This document shows, piece after piece, positions 42,768-50,398 of a stretch of 64,000 bases of DNA (position 1 is the stretch's first letter; the number at the start of each line of letters is the position of its first letter). Location of the stretch: NCBI RefSeq assembly GCF_000828675.1, contig NZ_AP014510.1, positions 496,001-560,000 of the forward strand. The letters are read 5' to 3'. Both the position numbers and the translations under genes were made by a program. The stretch is from Thermotoga profunda AZM34c06. GTDB taxonomy: Bacteria; Thermotogota; Thermotogae; Thermotogales; DSM-5069. The notes under the pieces are model-generated. The model was not told the DNA's origin, made no database searches, and was given only the letters and a program-made list of their open reading frames with translations.

Positions 42768-44249
42768 CTAAAAACTAGTTTGATTTACTCCTGAAGATTT
42801 TGCCATGTAAAGTGCTTTGTCGGCGCGCTCGATCAAATCTCTGAGTTTTTCGCCATCTTCGGAAAAGGTTGCTATTCCTGCACAAAAGCCGATGGTTATC
42901 TTGATATCGTCGATTTTCAAAGGTTCTTGCAATTCTCTTCTGATACGATCGATAAAATTCTTTGCAACTCCTTTTTGAGCATTGGGCAAGATTATGAGAA
43001 ATTCATCGCCACCGTATCTTATGACAAGGGTGTCTTTTCTCACAGAGTTTTTAATCACTTCTGCAAAATGGGCAAGAACTCGATCGCCCACTAAATGACC
43101 ATATAAATCATTTACCTGCTTGAATCCATCTATGTCAATCATTATAACAGAGAAATTCTGCCCGAGGCTTGGAAAATTGTCTATCAGCTCTTCTAAGATA
43201 TTTCTATTTGCAATTTTTGTCAAAGGGTCTTGATTGGCTTTATCTTGCCAAAAAAGAATCTGTAATTTTTGCTCTGTGATATCGGTGAAGATTTGTATAA
43301 ATCCTTCAGAGTAGTTTTCTTTCCCGACTGTGAAGCAATGCACAGTATACCATTTTGTGCCAGAGGGAGTCTTTAAATTAATCTCATATGGACATTGCAG
43401 GTTTGCGTAACATTGGTTATTCATCTTTGGCAAGCCAAAGTTCTGTATCTCAGAATAGGCTTTGTTGTGGTCTATTAATTTTTGATCTTGATCAAAAAGG
43501 GCAACAGGTTGGGGCATGGACTCGATCAATACCCTTAATCTATCCCTTTCTGTTCGAATTTCTTTTATGATTCTTGCTATCTTGTCATTTGATTTTTTGT
43601 ACTGAACAAGAAAGGCAAAGTAAATCACGAAGATCAAGGCAAAAAAGACGATGGTGGCAATTAAAAAATTTTGCTGAATGGATTTGATATTTGTCAAAAG
43701 AGTCGTTCTATAATAACCAGTTCCAATGATCCATCCCCATGGCTCGAAGACTCTTATTGCACTTGTCTTTTGTTCTAATTGAGAGCTTCCATATTTATAG
43801 AATTCATACTCTACAAAAGATTCGTTTTCTTTAGCTGCTTGAAGAATTCTTTCAATAGCATTTTGATACACAGGATCGTCTATTTCTTTATAAGATCTGT
43901 TCAGGTAATCTTTCAAATATGGATGCGCTATTAATACTCCTTCCTTATTCAGGACCCAAAAATAATCAAGATGTTCTGGACCATAAAAAAGATTTTCTAA
44001 ATGAACTTTTGTCATGTTTTGTGCATATGGTTCATCAAAAAAACCATTGATATAACTCTCATAATGTTGTTTCACCAGAAGAAAGGCTATGTTCAATTTA
44101 TCGCCGGCTTCTTGCATCATACTATGTTTAATGTAAATATTCACTCTGGAAAAAACGCCAATCGCGATAAAGATGCCAAAAACGACTATGCACAAACCAA
44201 TCAGGATTATAAAGGTAAGAGACTTGGCAAAATGCCTTTTTTCAACCAT
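42768..44249 (-). CDS. Membrane diguanylate cyclase with Cache sensor and PAS-like domain
   Basis: About 493 residues. A first membrane helix (about residues 10-35), an extracellular single-Cache domain (YFWVLNKEGVLIAHPYLKDY; GWIIGTGYYRTTL), a second helix, a PAS-like segment (PQPVALFDQDQKLIDHNKAY) and a C-terminal GGDEF domain with RYGGDEFLI. It would make c-di-GMP in response to an external small molecule. The inhibitory RxxD site is R-K-D-T, so the Asp is lost and feedback by c-di-GMP may be weak. GGAGG six bases before the ATG at 44249 sets the start. Confidence 0.88.
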   Translation of the reverse strand: MVEKRHFAKSLTFIILIGLCIVVFGIFIAIGVFSRVNIYIKHSMMQEAGDKLNIAFLLVKQHYESYINGFFDEPYAQNMTKVHLENLFYGPEHLDYFWVLNKEGVLIAHPYLKDYLNRSYKEIDDPVYQNAIERILQAAKENESFVEYEFYKYGSSQLEQKTSAIRVFEPWGWIIGTGYYRTTLLTNIKSIQQNFLIATIVFFALIFVIYFAFLVQYKKSNDKIARIIKEIRTERDRLRVLIESMPQPVALFDQDQKLIDHNKAYSEIQNFGLPKMNNQCYANLQCPYEINLKTPSGTKWYTVHCFTVGKENYSEGFIQIFTDITEQKLQILFWQDKANQDPLTKIANRNILEELIDNFPSLGQNFSVIMIDIDGFKQVNDLYGHLVGDRVLAHFAEVIKNSVRKDTLVIRYGGDEFLIILPNAQKGVAKNFIDRIRRELQEPLKIDDIKITIGFCAGIATFSEDGEKLRDLIERADKALYMAKSSGVNQTSF

Positions 44250-44356
44250 ACCTGTCCTCCAAAATTGAAAGATGATCTTGATACAAATTTTAGCAAAATC
44301 TAAAAATGATTTGACACAAGAATTCAAACGGGGTGTTAAGAGGCTTAAGATAAAGA

Positions 44357-44444
44357 TGGTGCCGAGGGCGGGAGTTGAACCCGCACGAGGTCATCCCTCA
44401 ACTGATTTTGAGTCAGTCGCGTCTGCCTGTTCCGCCACCTCGGC
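44357..44444 (-). tRNA. tRNA-Leu (CAA)
   Basis: Class II tRNA with acceptor GCCGAGG/CCTCGGC, anticodon stem ACTGA/TCAGT with loop CTCAAAA reading CAA, long variable arm, T-loop TTCAACT and encoded CCA. The acceptor and T-arm match those of tRNA-Leu(GAG). Confidence 0.95.
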
Positions 44445-44454
44445 GCTAAGAATG

Positions 44455-44483
44455 ATTTTAGCACATATCTACAAAGGTGGCAA
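44455..44483 (-). promoter_or_regulatory. Promoter of tRNA-Leu(CAA)
   Basis: TTGCCA (44483-44478), 17-base spacer, TAAAAT (44460-44455), a few bases upstream of the tRNA 5' end. Confidence 0.75.
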
Positions 44484-44501
44484 GTGGTTTTTCAACCACT
44501 T
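44482..44501 (-). terminator. Hairpin after the AEC transporter gene, weak terminator
   Basis: Eight-base-pair stem AAGTGGTT/AACCACTT with a four-base loop. On the minus strand it lies just after the AEC transporter stop but is followed by GCCACC, not T residues, and it overlaps the tRNA-Leu(CAA) -35. It may still limit read-through. Confidence 0.35.
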
Positions 44502-44512
44502 TTAGAAAAAAT

Positions 44513-45421
44513 TCAGAGTACCAGTGTCATCAGAATTGGCAGACTTATCAAGGACAGTGCCGTTGAAAGCACCACGCCTTGAGATGCGAGTTTGTAATCC
44601 CTGTCAAACATTTTGGCAAAGATAGCCGTATTCACACCAGATGGCATACCGCTCATTATTATGGGAATCGATTTGATAATCAAAGGTAGATCCATTTTAT
44701 AAAGTATCATTGCAACTACCAGAGGGCCAACGACTAACTTAATCATCGAAGCAAGATATAAATCGATCTTTGTCAAGAAATCTGAAAATTTTGCGTCTGC
44801 CAAGAATGCACCAACGATAAACATGGCTAAGGGTACTGTCATGTTACCAATAGTTTCTAAGGTACTTTTTAAAACAACTGGCAGATCCCAGGAGAAGAAA
44901 AATATCATCACACCCAGTAGTGTTGCAGAAAGTCCTGGATTTAGAATCAACCTGCTGATTCTTATCTTGTTCTTAGACATAAGTTTCACACCTAATGTCC
45001 AAGTGAGAAGTTGAAACCATATATTGAAAAAGGCAGTGTAGAAGACTCCAATATCATCAAAGGCAATTTTTGCCACGGGGTATCCGAGATAGCCAACATT
45101 TCCAAAGATCACCATGTACAAATAAACGCCTTTATCTTGCGAGTTAATCTTTCTAAGTCTCACAAAAATGAAGGCTAAAACAGCGAGTATTGCATACATC
45201 AGAGCACCGAAGAAAAAGATTAACACGCCATTCGAAGCCAGTTCCTTGGAGAAATCTCTGTCCATCGAAGCCAGAACCATTGCAGGTAATGTCACATAAA
45301 TTATCAGGTCAGTTGCACCTTTAGTGAAACCGTCGTTCATTATCTTTATCTTTCTCAAGAAATATCCAAACCCTATCAGTAAAAAGATCATCAATACTTG
45401 ATTAACAATGGTTTGTGTCAA
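44513..45421 (-). CDS. AEC-family (auxin efflux carrier-like) transporter
   Basis: About 303 residues and ten predicted helices in two halves of five, the AEC pattern. IYVTLPAMVLASMDRD in the second-third helix and GNVGYLGYPVAKIAF in helix four are conserved, and PSGVNTAIFAKMFDRD near the end. Bacterial members include malate and other carboxylate permeases. The TTG at 45421 has GGAAGG seven bases upstream, better than an earlier start at 45469. It is divergent from the DUF362 gene, with 98 bases between. Confidence 0.87.
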   Translation of the reverse strand: MTQTIVNQVLMIFLLIGFGYFLRKIKIMNDGFTKGATDLIIYVTLPAMVLASMDRDFSKELASNGVLIFFFGALMYAILAVLAFIFVRLRKINSQDKGVYLYMVIFGNVGYLGYPVAKIAFDDIGVFYTAFFNIWFQLLTWTLGVKLMSKNKIRISRLILNPGLSATLLGVMIFFFSWDLPVVLKSTLETIGNMTVPLAMFIVGAFLADAKFSDFLTKIDLYLASMIKLVVGPLVVAMILYKMDLPLIIKSIPIIMSGMPSGVNTAIFAKMFDRDYKLASQGVVLSTALSLISLPILMTLVL

Positions 45422-45519
45422 TCGATCACCTTCCAATACAATAATACCTTTGTGCAAGGATGAAAACACAAATGTTAACCAAATTCAAGTAGAATATTCA
45501 AAGAAAGGAGGAAGTTCTT

Positions 45520-46560
45520 TTGAAAGTTTTTCTGAGAAAATGTGATTCATATGACCAAGTTGATGATATCCTACAGCCTGTTCTAAAGAATTATTCAGGG
45601 ATTTTCAAATCGCAAGAAAGTGTATTAGTGAAACCCAATCTTCTTTCTGCAAGAAAACCACAAGATGGCGTCACAACACATCCTGCTGTTTTAGAAAGTG
45701 TCTTGAAGTTCTTGATTTCACTTGGAACCAAACCTTTTGTGGCAGATAGTCCTGCTTCATCAACTCTTCAGAAAGCGGCGTATGAATCTGGCATTTTGCA
45801 AGTGTGCGAAAAATATTCTGTTCCAATAGTTGAACTCGACGACCCAGTTGAAGTAGATGGTCAGGTCTATAAGAAAATAAAGATAAGTTCGAAGATATTC
45901 AAAGTAGATAAGATCGTGAATATTGCAAAACTCAAGACACATTCTCAGATGATCTTGACTCTCGGAGTGAAAAATACCTTTGGTTGTATACCTGGTCTTG
46001 AGAAATCTGGCTGGCATATAAGGTGTGCGACAAATGAAAATTTTGCTGCGTTACTTGTAGATGTTCATCTTCTTGTCAAGCCAGTTCTAACGATCTTGGA
46101 TGGAATCATAGGTATGGAAGGAAATGGTCCGGCGAATGGAAAATTAAAGCATTTCGGAGTAATAGCGGTGAGTGAAAGTGCCTTTGTTCTCGATCATGTA
46201 ATCTGTAAAAAACTGAGTATCGATCCCGAGATGATCTATACCTTGAAAGAAGCCCTCAAGAGACATCTGATACCTTCCTATGAAATAGATGGTGAGTGGA
46301 GTTCAACGATAGAACTACCAATCACTGCTCAGGCGTTGCCTGTTCCAAAATTTCTGAAAAGGATTGCGAGAACTATCATCAGGGTTCCAAAGATTTCCAA
46401 AAAAAGATGTGTTCAATGTAAAATATGTGAAGAAAGATGTCCTGCACAGGTAATTCAAGTTTCTAAGTATTTTATCGATTACAATAAGTGTATAAGATGT
46501 TATGTGTGCCATGAAGTTTGTCCAAACGATGCCATCGATCTGGTTAGAAAATTTATGTAA
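45520..46560 (+). CDS. DUF362 protein with C-terminal 2[4Fe-4S] ferredoxin domain
   Basis: A 346-residue protein. The DUF362 domain (residues about 30-260) has VLVKPNLLSARKPQDGVTTH, FVADSP, KLKTHSQMILTLGVKNTFG and GMEGNGP. The C-terminus holds CVQCKICEERCP and CIRCYVCHEVCP, two classical C-x2-C-x2-C-x3-C-P cluster motifs. The family is widespread in anaerobes and has no firmly established reaction; an electron-transfer role is inferred from the clusters. The TTG start has AAAGGAGGAAG upstream. It is nine bases before ahcY and probably co-transcribed. Confidence 0.9.
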   Translation: MKVFLRKCDSYDQVDDILQPVLKNYSGIFKSQESVLVKPNLLSARKPQDGVTTHPAVLESVLKFLISLGTKPFVADSPASSTLQKAAYESGILQVCEKYSVPIVELDDPVEVDGQVYKKIKISSKIFKVDKIVNIAKLKTHSQMILTLGVKNTFGCIPGLEKSGWHIRCATNENFAALLVDVHLLVKPVLTILDGIIGMEGNGPANGKLKHFGVIAVSESAFVLDHVICKKLSIDPEMIYTLKEALKRHLIPSYEIDGEWSSTIELPITAQALPVPKFLKRIARTIIRVPKISKKRCVQCKICEERCPAQVIQVSKYFIDYNKCIRCYVCHEVCPNDAIDLVRKFM

Positions 46561-46569
46561 GGTGATTTT

Positions 46570-47775
46570 ATGAGTCTTGGTCAAAAGAAAATCGATTGGG
46601 TGGGCAGGTTTATGCCGCTTTTGAATTCTATTGAAAGCGAGTATGTTGTTAGAAAGCCTTTGAATAATTTCAAGGTTGGTATGTCTATTCATCTTGAAGC
46701 AAAAACCGCATATTTGGCTTTGCTGATAAAAAAACTTGGTGCCGAAGTCTTCATAACAGGAAGTAATCCACTCAGCACACAAGACGATGTTGCAGAAGCT
46801 CTCAAAGAAAATGGATTGAATGTCTTTGCAAAACATACAAGCGATGAAGCTGTCTATATGAAGGGTATTTATTCTGTTCTGGAGGCAAAACCACACTTGA
46901 TATTGGATGACGGTGCAGATTTAACCGTTACCGCACACACTGAAATGCCTGATGTGCTTGAAACCCTAAAAGGAGTCACAGAAGAGACAACAACAGGTTT
47001 GAAGAGATTACGTGCTCTGTACAATGAAGGCAAATTGAGAGTTCCAGTTATAGCAGTCAACGATGCGTTAATGAAGCATCTTTTTGACAATCGCTACGGT
47101 ACGGGTCAATCTACCTGGGATAGTATCATGAGAAACACCAATCTCACTGTTGCTGGTAAAACAGTTGTTGTGGCTGGGTATGGTTGGTGTGGTAAAGGCG
47201 TTGCGATGAGAGCAAAGGGGCTTGGTTCAAGAGTCATCGTTACAGAAGTTGATCCAATAAAGGCTCTTGAGGCGTTGATGGACGGTCTTGAAGTGATGCA
47301 AATGAAGGAAGCTGCTAAAGTAGGTGACTTTTTTGTCACAGTCACCGGTAACACTTCGGTCATATCTGTTGAAGAATTTTTGCAGATGAAAGACGGCGCA
47401 ATTCTTGCGAATGCAGGACATTTCAATGTTGAGATAGATGTCAGAGCACTTGAACATCTGTGTGTCGAAAAATTCGAAGCACGTCCGAACGTGACTGGGT
47501 ATGTTCTACCCAATGGTCGAACGGTGTTTTTACTTGCCGAAGGAAGACTTGTGAATTTGGCTGCTGCAGATGGACACCCTGTTGAGATAATGGACCTTTC
47601 TTTTGCCATTCAGGCTATGTCCCTGATTTATTTGTCAACTAAGGTTCTGGAACCAAATGTTTATCCTGTTCCAAGACAAATAGATGAGGAAGTTGCCAGG
47701 ATGAAGTTGAATGCGATGAATATAAAAATTGATGAATTATCTCCTGAACAGAAAAGATATCTTGAAAGTTACTGA
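46570..47775 (+). CDS. ahcY: Adenosylhomocysteinase
   Basis: A 401-residue S-adenosylhomocysteine hydrolase, of the short type that lacks the insertion seen in most bacteria and eukaryotes. It splits adenosylhomocysteine to adenosine and homocysteine, clearing the by-product of methylation. The NAD-binding stretch is VVVAGYGWCGKGVAMRAKG, the substrate region is EETTTGLKRL, and the C-terminus ends with a Lys/Tyr segment (LSPEQKRYLESY). GTGATTTT precedes the ATG. Only nine bases lie between it and the DUF362 gene, so no SAH riboswitch is possible there. Confidence 0.95.
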   Translation: MSLGQKKIDWVGRFMPLLNSIESEYVVRKPLNNFKVGMSIHLEAKTAYLALLIKKLGAEVFITGSNPLSTQDDVAEALKENGLNVFAKHTSDEAVYMKGIYSVLEAKPHLILDDGADLTVTAHTEMPDVLETLKGVTEETTTGLKRLRALYNEGKLRVPVIAVNDALMKHLFDNRYGTGQSTWDSIMRNTNLTVAGKTVVVAGYGWCGKGVAMRAKGLGSRVIVTEVDPIKALEALMDGLEVMQMKEAAKVGDFFVTVTGNTSVISVEEFLQMKDGAILANAGHFNVEIDVRALEHLCVEKFEARPNVTGYVLPNGRTVFLLAEGRLVNLAAADGHPVEIMDLSFAIQAMSLIYLSTKVLEPNVYPVPRQIDEEVARMKLNAMNIKIDELSPEQKRYLESY

Positions 47776-47789
47776 GAGAAGGTGTGGTG

Positions 47790-49775
47790 GTGATAGAAAA
47801 AATATCCATAAAGCCAAGAAAAAAACCAGATTATTGTATACCCAGATCATGGCTCTTTGATGAATACGATGGTGAAGTAAAGTTCGAAGATGAAAGAGCC
47901 TTTGTAGAACCGGCATCTTATTTTGAATCGATTATCAAGTGGATTGTTCAGAAAAAGGAAAAAGGTATCGACTACACGAAATCTTTGAGTTTACAAAAAA
48001 ATATTAAGGATCGCGATTGGATCAGAAAATCTGTTATTTATTCTTCACTTGTTCGATCTACTACTGCATATAATCACAAAGGTTTTGGAAGATTTGAACA
48101 AGATGATATACTTGGGTATCGTGAGTCTGGTACATTCTTGAAGATGATTGCTCTATTACCACATCTTGTGAAACTTGGAGTGGACGTACTTTATCTTTTA
48201 CCCGTCACACAGAGTAGTCATATTTTCAGAAAAGGTGAGATAGGTTCACCTTATTCTGTGAAAGATTTTTTGAAGATAGATTCAAAGTACCACGATCCGT
48301 TACTTGAAGGTTGGAACGTCGATGATGAGTTTTTAGTTTTAGTTGAGGCATGCCATATTCTGGGTATTAGGGTGATACTTGATTTTATCCCGCGAACGGC
48401 TGCGAGGGATTGCAATTTAATTCTCGAACATCCAGATTGGTTCTACTGGATTAAAGTCGATGATCTGGCAGATTATAAACCTCCAAAGATCCCGCATCTT
48501 GGTTTTTGCCAACCAGATTTTGAAAATATGAAAAAAATCTATGACCAGGAACAAGTTATAAAACACATAGGAAAATTCACTTTTGATCCAAAGAAAATAG
48601 ATCCCGATAAGTGGGAAAAGATAAAAAAAGATTCTAATGAAGAAAATTTCATGTACAATATCGCAAAACACTTTAGTTTAGTAACTGCACCTGGTTTCTC
48701 GGATTGGATAAATGATCCACAACCTACCTGGGATGATGTGACTTTTTTAAGACTATATCTTGACCATCCTGTAACTGCCGAAGGAAAGATTTCAAAAGAT
48801 CAGGCTCCCTATGTTCTATTTGATGTCATAAAGGCAAGTCGCTTTCCTGGCAGGGTACAAAACAAGGAGTTGTGGGATTATATTGCTTCCGTGATCCCGT
48901 ATTTTCAGAAAAGGTTCGGTATTGACGGTATAAGACTCGATATGGGACATGCATTGCCAGATGAACTTGAACAGATAATCATCAAGAACGCAAGGATGTA
49001 CGATCCATCTTTTGTATTTGTGGCTGAAGAGCTCGAAATGCACAGAGCCAAAGAGGCAAAAGAAGCAGGTTATGATGTGATAATAGGCAATAGTTGGTGG
49101 ATGCTTCCAAGGGTTCATGAAAAAACCTATGAATTTGTTCAGTCGGTAGCTGTAAATGTTGAACTTCCATATATTGCCTGTGCCGAGACACCAGATACCC
49201 CAAGAATTGCCCATAGAAAAGATGGCAAATTCAAGCATTTGGTGGCATTTCTCTGTGCCTTTGCGCCAAATGGCGTTTTGATGATAAATTCAGGGCAGGA
49301 GATTGAGGAAACTCAACCCATGAATCTTGGTCTTGACAACGATGCGTGTGGTAGATTCACACTCTCTTGTGAAGATGAATTTCAAGGGAAACTTGCCTTT
49401 TTTGATCACTACGCGATGCATTGGAAAAAATCAGAACTCACGGATTTTTTGTCTGAAATCATCGAACTCAGAAGGCAGTTCTTGGACTTGATAGTAAATG
49501 GGACGTACAGGCCAGTTTATCTGAGTTGGCAGGACGGCAAAACGGCTAACATCTCATATTGGAAAGATAATAAAGCAATTATAATCGTTGCCAATCTCGA
49601 CGAGAGTGAAAGAGATATAGGTATCGAGCTTGAGAAAACCTATGGCAAAGTCTTAGATATTCAAGATGTTGAATTTTGGAGCAAATCAAATTGGCAGCAA
49701 GAAAGGCCATCAAAGACCTTAGTTTGTAAATTAAAGGGTTATGATTTTGCTCTGTACAAAATAGATTTCAAATAG
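47790..49775 (+). CDS. GH13-family glycoside hydrolase/transglycosylase, GlgE-like motifs
   Basis: About 661 residues. Catalytic residues are visible: nucleophile Asp in GIDGIRLDMGHAL, acid/base Glu in FVFVAEELEM and the third Asp in AETPDTPRIA. Region I reads VILDFIPRTAARD followed by HPDWFYW, so the usual region-I His is absent, and region IV has TPD rather than NHD. Both traits recall GlgE-type enzymes, which transfer maltose from maltose 1-phosphate, but overall assignment is uncertain. A C-terminal beta domain is predicted. Several GTG codons could start translation; 47790 is best spaced from GAGAAGG. It lies in one operon with ahcY and two unknown genes. Confidence 0.8.
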   Translation: MIEKISIKPRKKPDYCIPRSWLFDEYDGEVKFEDERAFVEPASYFESIIKWIVQKKEKGIDYTKSLSLQKNIKDRDWIRKSVIYSSLVRSTTAYNHKGFGRFEQDDILGYRESGTFLKMIALLPHLVKLGVDVLYLLPVTQSSHIFRKGEIGSPYSVKDFLKIDSKYHDPLLEGWNVDDEFLVLVEACHILGIRVILDFIPRTAARDCNLILEHPDWFYWIKVDDLADYKPPKIPHLGFCQPDFENMKKIYDQEQVIKHIGKFTFDPKKIDPDKWEKIKKDSNEENFMYNIAKHFSLVTAPGFSDWINDPQPTWDDVTFLRLYLDHPVTAEGKISKDQAPYVLFDVIKASRFPGRVQNKELWDYIASVIPYFQKRFGIDGIRLDMGHALPDELEQIIIKNARMYDPSFVFVAEELEMHRAKEAKEAGYDVIIGNSWWMLPRVHEKTYEFVQSVAVNVELPYIACAETPDTPRIAHRKDGKFKHLVAFLCAFAPNGVLMINSGQEIEETQPMNLGLDNDACGRFTLSCEDEFQGKLAFFDHYAMHWKKSELTDFLSEIIELRRQFLDLIVNGTYRPVYLSWQDGKTANISYWKDNKAIIIVANLDESERDIGIELEKTYGKVLDIQDVEFWSKSNWQQERPSKTLVCKLKGYDFALYKIDFK

Positions 49776-49786
49776 GCGGTGAGCTT

Positions 49787-50398
49787 GTGAAAAAGATCTA
49801 TTTAGTAGGTCTAAAGTTCTATGATTCAAAAGATGCTGAATTTCCATTGAATTATGAGCAGGTAACCAATTTAAAAAAAGAGATCTTTCTTGAATTTCTC
49901 AGATTCGATGCCGATGAACACATAGCAGTAGATCTCTTTGGTGATCTTGCTTTACCAGATCAAATCATTCAGATTCTCTCACTTGTACCTCACAGCTTGA
50001 AAATCTGCCAAGACGAAGGTTTTCTATATCATCTGAATTTACCTGATATACAGTTGGTGCAGGAAAGACCAGATATAGAATCTTCTTCAAATCCAGTTTT
50101 GGTTGAAAAACCTGTTTTTGTTTTATCAGAAGATGATAAATTGCTAATCGTCGAGAGTTCTGCCAAAGGTGTTGTCCCAAGACCAATTGAAAATCCAGAG
50201 AATCTCTCAGATGGAGTTGTTGGCTATTTACCAGATTTTGTAACGCTCTCTGAATCAGAAAAAGCAAAACTATTTGGCAACAAAGTTGCCTTTGTTTGCA
50301 GAGATCCACAGGATTCGTTCGAAAGAAGAATGAGTGAAAAGATGTCGCAAAAGGCTTTATGCTTTCTGATTAATCTGATAGAGTTCTGTGAGGGGTGA
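49787..50398 (+). CDS. Hypothetical protein upstream of a YhaN-like ATPase
   Basis: A 203-residue soluble protein I do not recognise. No signal peptide, membrane segment or known motif is seen. The middle part (about residues 90-140) is rich in Val, Glu and Pro (LVEKPVFVLSEDDKLLIVES), the ends look alpha/beta (KIYLVGLKFYDSKD; AFVCRDPQDSFERRMSEKM). GTG start 11 bases after the GH13 gene, and its stop overlaps the ATPase start by four bases, so it is probably a partner of that ATPase. It occupies the place where YhaO/SbcD-like phosphoesterases are often found, but it lacks their metal motifs. Confidence 0.6.
   Translation: MKKIYLVGLKFYDSKDAEFPLNYEQVTNLKKEIFLEFLRFDADEHIAVDLFGDLALPDQIIQILSLVPHSLKICQDEGFLYHLNLPDIQLVQERPDIESSSNPVLVEKPVFVLSEDDKLLIVESSAKGVVPRPIENPENLSDGVVGYLPDFVTLSESEKAKLFGNKVAFVCRDPQDSFERRMSEKMSQKALCFLINLIEFCEG

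Noticed and set aside
46561-46569. Looked for a SAH riboswitch before ahcY
   Set aside because: Only nine bases separate ahcY from the gene upstream, too little for an aptamer.
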